A stretch of 64,000 nt of DNA from Anseranas semipalmata. Lineage: Eukaryota > Chordata > Aves > Anseriformes > Anseranatidae. The stretch lies in the NCBI GenBank assembly GCA_013399115.1, contig VXAA01001400.1:130546-194545 (forward strand). The letters run 5' to 3'. The position numbers were made by a program, and so were the translations under genes. The notes under the pieces are model-generated. The model did no database searches. It worked only from the letters and a program-made list of their open reading frames with translations, and was not told where the DNA came from. Shown in pieces: positions 22,729-34,615 of this stretch (within the stretch, counting starts at the first letter, position 1; every line of letters starts with the position of its first letter).

Positions 22729-25315
22729 CTAGGGAGGCAATAGAGAGGCCCTTGGAGTCCCAAATGCACAAGGAAAGTTTGCTGGGAGGGCACAGCATTT
22801 TGCCAGCTGGCTTCTGCTGTGACAGGTGGGGACCCCTGTGCCCATGCAGCTTGGGTGCCTGCATGTGCAGGGCAACCGGCCAGCCCTGCCACGATGGATT
22901 TCACGAGGTGCTGGTGGAAGGTGGTGGAGCAGAAAGCTGGCTGTCAGAGGAGGCGACAGCATGCTTCAGTCGCACGCAGGAGCAGCTGCAAGGTGTTCAT
23001 GCAGGGGACATCGCTGTCAGCCCCCGCAGCTCTCCAAAGCAGCAAGCCTTCACACGTGGCAAGACCCTCTGAGCCTGAGACCTGGCTTCAGCGAGGGGTG
23101 TGCCACAGGGAGGGAGCCATGTGGCTGGGCAGCCACAGCGGGTCCTGCTGGGCAGAAGAGGATCCTGGCTGCAGGCTGAGCCAGAAGCCAGGCAAGAGGA
23201 GCCGCTCCACTCCAGGAGCCAAGAGGAGAAGAGGAAAACAGCTTTTCTTCACTTGCCTGGTACGAGTCTCAGAGCAACACTTGCTGGTGAGCACACACAG
23301 AAAATCCACATGGAACTCTGAGGACACGTGGGATGCTGCATTCACCTTGTACCTTGTCCGGAAACAGATGGTGCCAGCCAAGAGCCTGGTTTCCTCAAAA
23401 GCCAAGGGTTTTGCTGACAAAAGTCCCCAGTAAATGAATGCAAAACCTTCCCTCTCCTTCCTGCTGTCACTGCCCTGGCTCCACAAGTGGGCAGGATTGC
23501 TCACTTGGCATGACTCAACCATGCCTCAACTTCAGATACGATGCCCGAGAGATTCAGGACAATCATCCAGGCTTACAGCCTCCTTGGCATTTTGCAACAC
23601 CAGCTGTCACACTCATCTTCTGGACAGGACTCGGGGGACACACCCTCTCTCCTCCCTCATACAAGCGCTCACTCTACCAGCAAGTGGGACCTCACCATGT
23701 TGCACTCCAAGCAGGGCAGCATGGGGACTCACTGAGGACAGGGACCCCATGTGCGCCTTGGGGCAATGCCTGGGCATCGCTGGCTGCCAGCTGCAGGAAG
23801 GCCCCAGGCACCTGCTCCTCGCACTGAGCTGGGACGGAAACAAGGGTGGTTTTGGTGCAGCCACTGAAGTGCTTTCAGAAAGGAAGGAGCAGATGAGGAT
23901 GCAAAGGAGCAAGCATCAGCACTCCCCAAGCCAGGATTTTGTCCCTCCCTTGCTGGGGAGAGCATGGCTCCCAGGTAAAAGCCCAGGAGAACTCCTGCTC
24001 CATTTGGCCCCTTTGCTACCTGCACCCCTGTCCTGGCACTGCTTGCAGCAAGTGGTAACTCGGCCTGGGGAGGAACCTCCAAGCACGGCACCTGAGGTGA
24101 GAGGTGCAGAAACCACAGAGCTGCACAGATAACGAGCCGTCAGGCTGAAAGCATGTAAACAGGCTGCAAGGTAAGGAGTATGGCACAGACAGACAGACGC
24201 TCCTCCACACATCCTGTTCTGCACCATTTCCCACCACCTTTTCCACTTTCCAGTTAACACAAGCAAAATGCACCCAGGCTTTGCCCTTACTGAGGCAGGC
24301 CCCTGAGGCCAGCACACCCGGTGCAGGCAATGCAGCCCCGCACGCGGGACACATCTGCCCCATCATCTAGCTCCGCTCAGCAGGCAGCAACACTCCTGCA
24401 AGGCACAGGCTGGTTTGCAAAGTCATTTCACCACAGGCTCAGTGGTTTGCAGCCTGAATTCAAGGGCTGCTACACTTTCTAGTTAGTGAGGAGAGTCTCT
24501 GCCAGGTAAGACCACAAGACCACTCTGGGGAACACCTCCACAAGTCCCAGCGCAGCACCAGGCATTTGCAGCCATGGGGCTGCCAGTCTTCCCCAAAGCA
24601 CCATCAAGATGCAATTTTACCTCCTGCAGCTACTGGCCCCTTAATCCTTACAAAAATGGGCAAGAATCTGGTAAACCCCATTGGGAAATCAGTAAAATGA
24701 GGAAGTTTGATCCTGCCTGTGGGCAGCAAGGGCTCCAGGCACAGCCGGGTACCTTCCCACGTTACTCCTGTGATGCTTTCACATGTTGCCAGGGCGTACG
24801 AAGCTCCTTACAGCCCCTTAATGACTATTGACCTTTGGAGCACCCTAAATACCATCCGAGTACACCAAAGGGCAGCCTGGGCTTGTCTTTCCCAACCACA
24901 GGAGGAAAATATTTGGCAGGAGCTGAGCGGCCACTCGCCCCAGCGCACGCTCAAGGAGTCGGACGTTGGCAGCAGGGCGGCACTGCAGCTGGAGCCCCTC
25001 AGACCTCACACTCCTTCTTCTCCAGCACCCCTCCCTGGGGGGTGATTCAGACCCATGGGGTGCAGGATGCTGTCACCCACCTGCATTCAGTGATGCCCCA
25101 TGGCCCCTCAGGATGGGGCCAGGACCCTCTCCCCCCCACATGACCCTGTGTGGGCTGGCGCCTGCCCCTTCCCCAGGCCCTGGAGCCCCCCGAGCTGCCT
25201 GCAGCGGGGATGGACACTTGTGCAAGGGGGCACTGTGGGAGATGCACCCCACAGGCTGGGGGCCGGGGTGCAGCCCCACCAGCCCGCTTGCTGCAGTATG
25301 GGGAGCAAGGGGGGG
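22729..25315 (-). other. LDLRAP1: LDLRAP1 intron 1 (visible part), GC-rich
   Basis: Sequence between exon 2 and the assembly gap. It is GC-rich and holds several long chance open frames, including one of 232 codons on the plus strand at 23434-24132. None matches a family I recognise and none has exon-like phase relations. No coding exon is supported here. GC content and CpG density rise toward the gap. Confidence 0.75.
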
Positions 25316-25834
25316 NNNNNNNNNNNNNNNNNNNNNNNNNNNNNNNNNNNNNNNNNNNNNNNNNNNNNNNNNNNNNNNNNNNNNNNNNNNNNNNNNNNNN
25401 NNNNNNNNNNNNNNNNNNNNNNNNNNNNNNNNNNNNNNNNNNNNNNNNNNNNNNNNNNNNNNNNNNNNNNNNNNNNNNNNNNNNNNNNNNNNNNNNNNNN
25501 NNNNNNNNNNNNNNNNNNNNNNNNNNNNNNNNNNNNNNNNNNNNNNNNNNNNNNNNNNNNNNNNNNNNNNNNNNNNNNNNNNNNNNNNNNNNNNNNNNNN
25601 NNNNNNNNNNNNNNNNNNNNNNNNNNNNNNNNNNNNNNNNNNNNNNNNNNNNNNNNNNNNNNNNNNNNNNNNNNNNNNNNNNNNNNNNNNNNNNNNNNNN
25701 NNNNNNNNNNNNNNNNNNNNNNNNNNNNNNNNNNNNNNNNNNNNNNNNNNNNNNNNNNNNNNNNNNNNNNNNNNNNNNNNNNNNNNNNNNNNNNNNNNNN
25801 NNNNNNNNNNNNNNNNNNNNNNNNNNNNNNNNNN
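25316..25834. other. Assembly gap (519 N)
   Basis: A run of N flanked by G-rich sequence on the left and very GC- and CpG-rich sequence on the right. Position, orientation and composition make it the expected site of LDLRAP1 exon 1, which in human encodes about 29 residues starting MDALKSAGRALIR. No such coding sequence is visible on either flank. Confidence 0.99.
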
Positions 25835-26050
25835 GGGTTTCCCCGGGCCGGGCCGCGCCGTCCCCGCGGCTCCTCTCGGGGCGGGGGCTCCCACTTCCCC
25901 GCGGGGACACCCCGCTCTTTCCCGCGGCTCTGCCGTGGCGCGACACAGGCAGCACCAAGGGACTTCGGCGGACTCACGGGACACCGAGAAGCTGCGTTTG
26001 CCCTTAGAGGTGTTTAGTTGCGGCCTCCACGCTGGCATGAGAAAATGTTC
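25835..26050 (-). promoter_or_regulatory. CpG-island flank, probable LDLRAP1 promoter side
   Basis: The first 150 bases after the gap are dense in CpG and GC boxes (GGGCCGGGCC, GGGGCGGGGG) and fade to ordinary sequence by about 26050. For a minus-strand gene with exon 1 in the gap this is the upstream side. A GCATGCGC half site for NRF1 lies just beyond, near 26100. Confidence 0.5.
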
Positions 26051-26412
26051 TATATTCTAATGTCGTGTTTAATAAAGGGACGCGCAGAGGTTAGCCTGAG
26101 CATGCGCTGCCCCTTCCGAGTCGCTGTGGCTGCCAGTGTGCTTTTATCTCAGCCTGAGCGTAATTGTATGGAAGATTAAGGCCTCAAAGGCTTTCTGAAA
26201 TTAAGGGGATGATCACAGGGAGGTTAAACCCCATATTTAGGGGTTTAAGGATTTGCAGAATAATGCTTTACAAAGCCTATTCTTCACAGAAACATTTGTG
26301 TAACTGAAAAATCCGTTTGTAGTTAAAATCTGACGCTCCCCTCTCATGCTGGTAACTTTGAGCAGTGAGCCAGCACGCTGGAGTCACTGAGCCAGACCTC
26401 AGGTGGTGAGAT

Positions 26413-26450
26413 GAGCACAAATACTGAAAAGCACGCAAATACTGAAAAGC
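26413..26450. repeat. Imperfect 17-bp tandem repeat
   Basis: The unit AGCACAAATACTGAAAA is followed at once by GCACGCAAATACTGAAAAG. One unit differs by a single base plus a shift of one. Confidence 0.8.
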
Positions 26451-29400
26451 CTGAAAACTCCCTACTTCGGGAACAAATTTCAGCATATACATAAATCCAT
26501 CTCTGTGGAACAACTTACATATCTGCACTTGCTTTAAGCAGACGCTTAGACGTAATTGAAGGGTTCCAAGTGCACACTCAACCGTTTCACTAAATCACCA
26601 ATGAAACTCAGCTCCCACCCAGCAGCCTGCATTTCACTGGAGAGCTTCCTGCTTGCCAATATCTGGTGACTTAAAGCAGACACTTTTGCAATTAATTCAT
26701 TGATAAACCAGCCTGAGAAAAACACCTGGCAGGTATCTGACACATCTGTGATTTATTTTCCTTTTTCTGTATTTTGCTTCACCACTGGCTAAATATATCA
26801 CCATGCTCTGCTTCGTTCAGGCAGCAGCTTCTGTGCTTGTGTGCTGCTTTGCTGCTTCTTTCCCATCATTTCCTCTGCAGCATTTTCACAGGGCAGTTAC
26901 TGGCCATTATCCTGACAGGGAAAGCTTTGCTGCATTCCTGCTGCTGTGATCCTGCACGTCGCTGACCTTTTTAGTGCCTTTCAAAGCGCAGGGCGCATGC
27001 TCCCAAGCATTCCAGGGGTTTGGCTGCACTGGGCTGTTCCTCTGGTTGTTAATGCAAAGAGTGTAGGACACAGCAGCTGTGCTGCCATCCCCTGCTGAGT
27101 TTTCCCAGCATCGGTGTCAATGTTCATCCCTCACTTTACTGGCTGTGCTGGCTCTGGTGGGAGTAGCAGAATGTATTTCTTCAAGTGCCACTGCAGTCAG
27201 ACAGTGAAAGACCATGACAGCAGCCTGGGAGAGAGGAGTCATCAAATGAAGGCCTCAAACATGGCCGTGCCATCAAAACCAGCCTCCCTGAAAGTCATAA
27301 TTTGAGTTTAAAATATCCCTGCAAGGGTGGAAAATTACCAGTGTCATCTCCCCCCAGGGAAGGCAGGGCCTCAGGCTCTCAAAATTACACTTCTGTGCCC
27401 ATCTACCTCCTAACGTGCTGGGAAGCCCAGGCTTTCCTACTGTCAAGAGCAGCCCACAGGCAGGTGGATCCTGCAGGCCAGGGATGCAAAGTCAAATCTA
27501 TTCATTCATATCTGAGTGCTGAGGATGGCACAGCAGCATTTTTTGGAAGCCTTCTTGCTTTCTCGCTAGCTGTGAGCACTGTGTGTCTGACCTCCCTACC
27601 CCTGCCATGTTCTGCCGATCATCATCCATCCATCTCCCTGTTAATTGTCATCTCGTCTGATAAGACCCCTGGTTCTTTCCACATGTACTCTCTCAAGGTT
27701 ATTTTCAGCTGTGTCACCGAAGTACACAAGTTTGCGCCTATCGTACTGCAGCAACAGGGCTGTTCCTCTCCACTGTTTCTAACACCCAGCATCATATCTT
27801 CTTTCCAGGAAATATAACAAAATTCTTGCCACTCTTTCTCCCCACCACAATGTTTGCATCCATGAATCACAATGAAATAAATGCAACTTTTCAGTGAAAC
27901 TTACACTTTTATTTTTTTTTTTACACCTAGCAATGTTGGTCCTGTCATAGCACCTCTCACGTGGCCATCTCTAAGTACTTCACAAAGGGAAAAGAATTTG
28001 GCCTGGACTCACCCATTGCCACGAGGTTGAGCTGTAACCAACCCAGACCTCAGGTTGTCATTTTAGTCCATTGGTAACATTTCTAGTTTATAGGCATGCT
28101 TAGGACAGGAGCCACTGCGCATCGCAGTGATTCTACGTACTTCACTTGGTCACTATGAATCAGTTGCAGCAGCTGTGCTTTCACCCACACAAAGGGATCT
28201 CTGGAGGTTGCAGATGGGATCAGCTCCAGCATCACCACACACCCCTTTGACACCAAGATACCCAGGAGCAGCCCTGGTTGCTGCAGAAAGCAGCACCAGG
28301 CTGGAGATTTGAAAAAAGTCCAACGTGAAACAGTCATTTGAATGGCAGCTGAAAGGAGAGATGGTGACATGGCACACACTAGGCTGGAAGACAGCATGCC
28401 TATCTTCGGTCATGGGTACAGCTCTCAACCCTGCCCACAGCTCAGGGCTGGCCTTCATGAGGCTGTTTCCATCCTGAAGTTTTTGCCACCCCAAAGTAAG
28501 ACTTTCAAGCATCCTTAAGAAGCCTAAAGCTGCACTTGAGCCAGAACAAGAGCCCCCTCTCATGGGGTGAGGGATGTTCACTCTCCCCCTCCCCATGTAA
28601 CTGTGCATAAACACAAGCAAACCCCCGCTGCTCTCACCTCCCGTTATAGACCCCCACTCTCCAGAGGGGCAGCAGGAGGGCGCAGCCCTGGTGATGCCAA
28701 CTTAATGCACTAATTACCATTCTGGTGCTAGCATGGTCCTCATGTGCTCACCCCAAACACCATGACCTGAGTTTCCTATTTCTGCTACCTCCTTTGTTAT
28801 CATTCTCTTGAGCTACTCTCACATCTCTGTCTGCTTTCGCCTGGATCACTGATAAAATCAGGCTGACAGGTGTGCACACTGAACTGCCCATAATGATGGA
28901 AAACAGGCCCAGGGCAATGAGTAGCAGCATCTTAATTGCAATCAAGGCCTGTCAGCCTTGTCAGCATGCCTTATTAGCTGCAACTTATGGGCCAGGGCCT
29001 GTGAGCTGAGTGTGCAGCAGGGAAACTGGAGCTGCACAGAGGTGGGACTGCCAGTGCTGCTCTGGCACAAGCATCTGCACTGAGTCTTGCTTCCAGTGAT
29101 GCTCAGTACGGATGCTGCAGAGGATGCCTCAGAAATCTCCTAATCCCTAGTAATTAGAGGCTTAAACCTTAAAGCATAGGATTTAATGTCTCCTACTGAA
29201 TTTTATATATTAATTAGCCCAGCTCTGCAGACTCTCGGGTACCAAAAAGTAAGTCTCACTCCTTTTTGGAGCTCTGCATGCTTTTTGGTCTAAATGACAC
29301 CCTGCACAGGAAATCCTGCATCTCAGCTGCTCTCTGCAGCCAGTGCTGATCTGTGTAGGTCTTTGACAGTCTGAGATTGACAGAGTTCTTGTGCTTTGCC

Positions 29401-30714
29401 CCAACAGCAACTTGTAAATGTGGCAGCAACTCATGCGAAAAGCAGCCTCCCTCCCTGCTGTGCTGCCGGTGGAGGCAGTAGGCTCCTTGTACACCCTGTC
29501 ACTGAAACGCCTCCATCCTCTTGGAGGAAAGAAAAGCTCCCGTGACCAGGCAGGAAGCCAAGCTGGGGAGCTGAGCAATGCCTGAGCGTGGCAAGAGGCG
29601 TGATGGATGGAAAATCCACATCAGTATTGCTGCTGTCCACAGAATTGGAAGCTGTGCTTGTTCCCAGTGTGTGTGGTTTTCGTTTGTTCCCCTGCAGAGT
29701 TGCTTTTCTTCCCAGTGACAATGCATACTTGCATACCCAGCACACCCTCTCCTGCTTCCTTCCGGTGGTACAGCACAGCTGTGACTTCTGGTCTGGACAG
29801 CAGAAGCCAAGCATGCCTTCAGACGTAGCTGGCGTAAAGTGCTCAGGGACTTTGGCTCAAAAAATACCGAGCGGCAGCAGTGTCTGTAGGCACCACAGAA
29901 TAATTCAATTTTTTGCTGTCTGGAAGTTAGATATCTGGTCGGAGCTAATTATCTGCTCTCCCTCTGTAGTTAAGGAGACAGTGTCATCTCCAGAACATGA
30001 ATTGAATCTTGAAGGAGATGAATATTCCCTGGAGGGGCCCATCTTCTCTTGACTTTGCACCCAGGCCAGGCAATGAGTCTACATCAGATCTCATTTGTCA
30101 ACCAAAGTAACAAGGTGCACTCCAGCTCGGTCTACATGAAACTGGGAAGCCTCCTACCCACTCCGAATGCTTTGCCAAATGTAGATCGAATTCACGAATA
30201 GTTTTGTTCTCTGGGAAATTTCTTATTTCTTGGTGAATTTATTCTTGACTGAAAATTGCTCAGCTTTAATACAAGGGGAGAGGAAAGGTTATCCTTCGTG
30301 CAACTCCTCTAGTGGCTTCACTGCATTCAAATCTGGTAGGAGGCCAAAACCACAGGTACAAATTCTCCTGGCATATGCCAAGGACGTAGTTGAGACAAAA
30401 ACTTAGCTGGTGTTGATTCTAATTAATTTTCCCAGTGTAAGGACAGTGGGACTAGGCTATCTTTGAGGAGTCAGTTGGTTAACTCTGTATCACAAGGAAT
30501 ACAATTCTCATCTTGGGCTTGTGTTAAACTGGATTAGTTTTACTGACAGTGCTGAAGCTCACAGATTGACATCAGCATAACTTAGTTATATAATACAGCA
30601 AAGATAAAAATACATCAGGCATAAAATATCAGCTGTTAGAGGAAATAGAGTGCCCACACTTTAATGCATTCTGAAGAACTGGGAAGAGAAATCACATTAC
30701 TGTAATGCATGGCA

Positions 30715-30840
30715 TTCTAGGGCATCTTTTATCAGAGGATATCAAAGTACTTTACAAATCATTACTTATTTAAGCCTTGTTGCATGCAGGTCAGAAAAGA
30801 GAACAATGATGGAAGCAGGGCATGAATCTAGGAGACATCA
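30715..30840. mobile_element. Possible ancient L3/MIR-like relic
   Basis: Contains ATCAAAGTACTTTACAAATC followed by a degraded segment ending near GCAGGGCATGAATCTAGG. This layout recalls the 3' ends of old amniote L3/CR1 elements. Divergence is high. Confidence 0.3.
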
Positions 30841-32269
30841 GCAGAGACAAGGAAATATTTAACTAAAGACTTTTCCAGTGGGAAATGCCATTTCACCAAG
30901 ATTGAAACATTTTGCTGGAGGATATTGATGTCAAGAAAGTTTTTGATAGAACAATTTCAAAGCAATTCAGCATCAAAATGGGACCTTGTGCAGGCAATAT
31001 GTGGGAGAGGTGCTGGAGGTTTTATTTCAGTACAAGATTTACTATGTCATGTGTATATCCCATGTAATAGCTGTGGCTGACCTTAGCTAAATGTTCCTTT
31101 TCAGTCTGGCTAATTGTGTGTTTCTCAAAGTAACTGTTCAGAATATTTACTTCCATAATGGGGGGAAGATGCTTTTAAATTTCAACCTGATTTGAGAAAA
31201 TTAACATAGTTTGCAATATCCAGATACCCCTTACAGCTTCAGCAGGTGCTCTTTCTTAAAACCTCCTCAAAAATGCCTGCTTAACTCCCTGTGCTTCTCC
31301 CCAAGTGGGAAAGGTTACTTGTGCCTGTGAAAACTCCAGAGCTTGATTCAGTAAAAACTGAGATCCTCTTTCTAGTATCTTGCATCCATGTGCTAACAAT
31401 TCACTCCTTTAAACTGCTATTTTCAAGGTCCTGATCCAATACCCAAACCTCTTCAAAGATAAGTGGAGTGGGGGTCTGCAAAGGAGAGGGGAGAAGGGAT
31501 GATACATAAAATGCAGCAGGGCTTTCCTGGAAAACAGACCCATCAGTTAAGATTAGTTCATGCCTACTACCAAATCAAATCTAAACTGCACTGCCTGCTT
31601 CTCATCCTAGGAAGGCTTTTACTTCTCATTCCCTAAAGCATTTGTGGATTCTGTTTGCTGGGAATAAGGTTTGTTTTTTTTTTCTATTCCTCTGCCAAGG
31701 AAAAAGCCCAGCGCTCTCATCAACCCCACCTGAGCTGGGGAGAGCATTGCAGGGCTCTCTCACAGTGCTGGGTGCTTGCTCTTCAGTCTGTGAGAGTTTT
31801 GTGAGGTTAAAGGATGCACACTGTGACTCAGGCTCTCACATGCACATGGCAGCAGATTAAAATCAGGCACCTGGAGCTTCCACTGCACCCAGCTGTGCTG
31901 CTCTGATGGGCACTGCTGCTCCAGCAAACCTGTTGCAGCCCTATGTGCAATGGCTCCTGAACTGCATTAAAGGAAATGTCCCTGCCTCTGGGTGGTCACA
32001 GACATCAACAGGATGGGGGCACCTGACAGCCTGATTTTAATCCACCACTGCATGTTTGCTGGGGATCTTGGTGAGGCCAACATAAATCAGTGTCATGCTC
32101 TGGAAGGGAAAGTAATGCTGCCCTGCTTTACAGCAGCTGAAAGCATCTCTCTTCCCCCAGCTGTGGTCCTACCGGATGATGAAAACTCACCACAATTAGC
32201 AGCGAGGCTGATCATTGCCTTGCTACTGAAACAGCCTTTGTGATTCTTTGATTAAAGTCAGAAAGGGTC

Positions 32270-32400
32270 TAGCAGAGAGGCAGGAGAGGAGACATGAGGT
32301 CTATTTCCAGCTCTGCCCCTTACCTGCAAGGTGATCTTGCTCGAACCACTTAAACTGTTTTGCTTCTGCTTGTTGAGCCTGTGGTTACAAATGCACTGGG
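32270..32400 (+). mobile_element. MIR-like SINE relic
   Basis: Reads ATTTCCAGCTCTGCCCCTTACC, then AAGGTGATCTTGCTCGAACC, then ACTTAAACTG. This matches the MIR core order (CCAGCTCTGCC, GTGACCTTGGGCAAG, CACTTAACCT) on the plus strand. It explains an apparent donor at 32327. Confidence 0.6.
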
Positions 32401-33070
32401 AGCAGATTTCCAGTTCAGACTGAGCCAAAACATCAAACCAATTCTCAAATTCAGTGCAGGTTCACATAGGTTTTCAATGACTTTTGAGAGAAAGAAAAAG
32501 ACAACAGTCATTTCAGAAGGGTCTTTTCTTAGGGTTATTTAAGCTTTTTAAACCTTTTAAATTATTCACCCTTATCAAAACAAAAAATTCCTTTTTGAGA
32601 CAACTCTTTTAACTGCCCTGCTTAAAAAAAAAAACCACCAAAATATCCAGTTCCCCATTCTTTCCAGCTGAAACGTTTTCCTCAGTTCAACCCAAATGAT
32701 GAAGTGTGTTTGTGGGTCTATCCCGGGCTGCTGGGATTTTGGCTACTCATGCTCTACTCCCCCAAAGGCTAGGGGTCTCTGTTAATGTCACGCCTCTTGG
32801 AATTAAGTATTGGGGCTTGGCACCCTGATGATGTGGCCGTGTGCCTTAAGGAGGTGAATATACCCAGCAATGCAGCACGCTGTATGGTATGGAAGCTCGA
32901 GGCGGAAGGCAGGGCTGGGAGCATGTGCATGGTGCCTCAGAGAGTGCAACTTCAAGGCTGACAGAGTGCAAGGGATGTCACAATATTGCTAGTAATTCAT
33001 TTATTTCAAAAGAGTTAAATATCTTGAGCTGAAAAATAGCAATGAATTGTTAGTAACAGTTTATATACAT

Positions 33071-33082
33071 ACCCCCCCCCCG
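33071..33082. repeat. Poly-C tract
   Basis: Ten or more consecutive C between an AT-rich stretch and an ACA-rich stretch. Confidence 0.85.
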
Positions 33083-34580
33083 CACAAACACACCAATATG
33101 TATAACCCTCCAAGACGGTACTGGGTCCAGCATCCTTCCCTTTCAGAGGCAAATCTTCCTCTACAGAATAGCCCCGTTGCTCAGATGGGGATTTCTTAGT
33201 AAAGAGTCAGCAAAATCCATCCCTTGATTTTTATGTATTTCCTTTGAAATAGGTTTCATCCTCTTCCCATCCCCTAAAGCAAGCCCCTAGCAAATTCTCC
33301 AATCCCCCCTCATCTCACGTCCTTTGCTGCTGTGCCATGTTAGAGCAGACTTGGATTAGGAAATTTATGGCACAGATGCCAAGGGAGTTTATTTGGACTG
33401 TGTGAAAAGCCCTGACGACCTGATGTAATATTAGCATTAAGCTCAATTTAATGGATTCTTAATTATAACAATTTTTCAGGTTTTCCTTAAGAAAATTCTG
33501 TGTTCCCATTTGACTCTGCCCAGCAGTACTGTCTGTGTCCTCTCTCCTGTTACTTTACTGCATTTAAGATGCTATTTCCTTCTCTCCAAGCTTTTTTTTT
33601 TGTAGGGTCCTTCTTCTCCAGCTGCTTCTACCCAGCCAGCTTCAATACCTCCAGTGCTGTCTCATCAGAGTCGGACTTTGCTATTGCTAGTGTTGCTTTA
33701 CGTTCTGGTTGTACCAGAACATTAAATTCAAGGTGTAGACAGGAACAAAACCATCCAGGCTATGTGGATGTAAAACAACAGATGGGCAGTGCCTTGCTGC
33801 TATGGTTGTGCAGATTTTGAAGCTAATAATAATTCTAAACATCTCTTTTCATCTTATTTAATCTTTATAATCTCCTTACCCTCCAGTCCAGATGGTTTTC
33901 TTTGGGTGCTGAGATTGCTCCTTGTAGCTGGGACATCTCTGCCAGACCTGTATGGGCTGCACATTGCCTCTGGGGAGGTGTACCCAACTGTCCAGATGTA
34001 GACTTTATTAGGGATTTCTGTCCCAACAAAATGTCCTTCATCCTTCCAATGAAGAAGGGGTATGCAGGGCTGTGACAGTTTGAAAAATGCCAGTAAGTTT
34101 AAAAAAAAAAAAAAGCATTTAATCATGAGTGCATGCAGATACCAGAGATCACATTTTATTCCCAGTTTTGCTCTGGATGTACTTTGCAGCTTTTGGAGTG
34201 GTTAGTTCTTACAAGTCTTGCTGTTTTACACACAGCCCCTAAGGTTATGTTATCAGATTAAAAGTCTTCACTTCCATGAAAAAAATGAGGTCTCTAGATT
34301 TTTGTGGTAAAAATATGAAAAACAGAAGTTCAAAAATCCAGATAGCAAGCATAGAAATCTGATTTTTTTTTTTTTTTTCATCTTCAGACTCAGGGGAGGA
34401 GTTGACTGGGTTTTTGAGCTTTTAATAGCAATACTGGAATCTGGTCATGTGGCTGATAAGCTTGTCCCTCCAAAGGCTGAGTACTCGGATCTCAGCTGAC
34501 CACAAAAGGAATGGCAGGCACTGACCGTTCTAAAAAGCCACCAAATCCTCTTCTGGAAAACAGCCTTGGCCTTTGCTGGC

Positions 34581-34615
34581 TTCTCTTTTTTTCTTTTTTC
34601 TTTTTTTTTTTTTTT
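34581..34615. repeat. T-rich tract
   Basis: About 35 bases of T with a few C, a pyrimidine low-complexity run. Confidence 0.9.

Noticed and set aside
23434..24132. 232-codon plus-strand open frame
   Set aside because: It lies in the GC-rich first intron of LDLRAP1, antisense to it, with overlapping long frames on both strands. Low-complexity composition, no recognised domain and no splice logic point to a chance frame.
24966..26060. Long open frames crossing the N gap on both strands
   Set aside because: Their length comes from untranslatable N positions being read as open.
28620..28680. Minus-strand segment reading CALLLPLWRVGVYNGR before GTGAGA
   Set aside because: Too short, only one convincing splice signal, and no phase partner nearby.
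32328..32420. Apparent minus-strand exon ending CTTGCAG|GTAAGG
   Set aside because: Explained by the MIR-like SINE relic on the plus strand.
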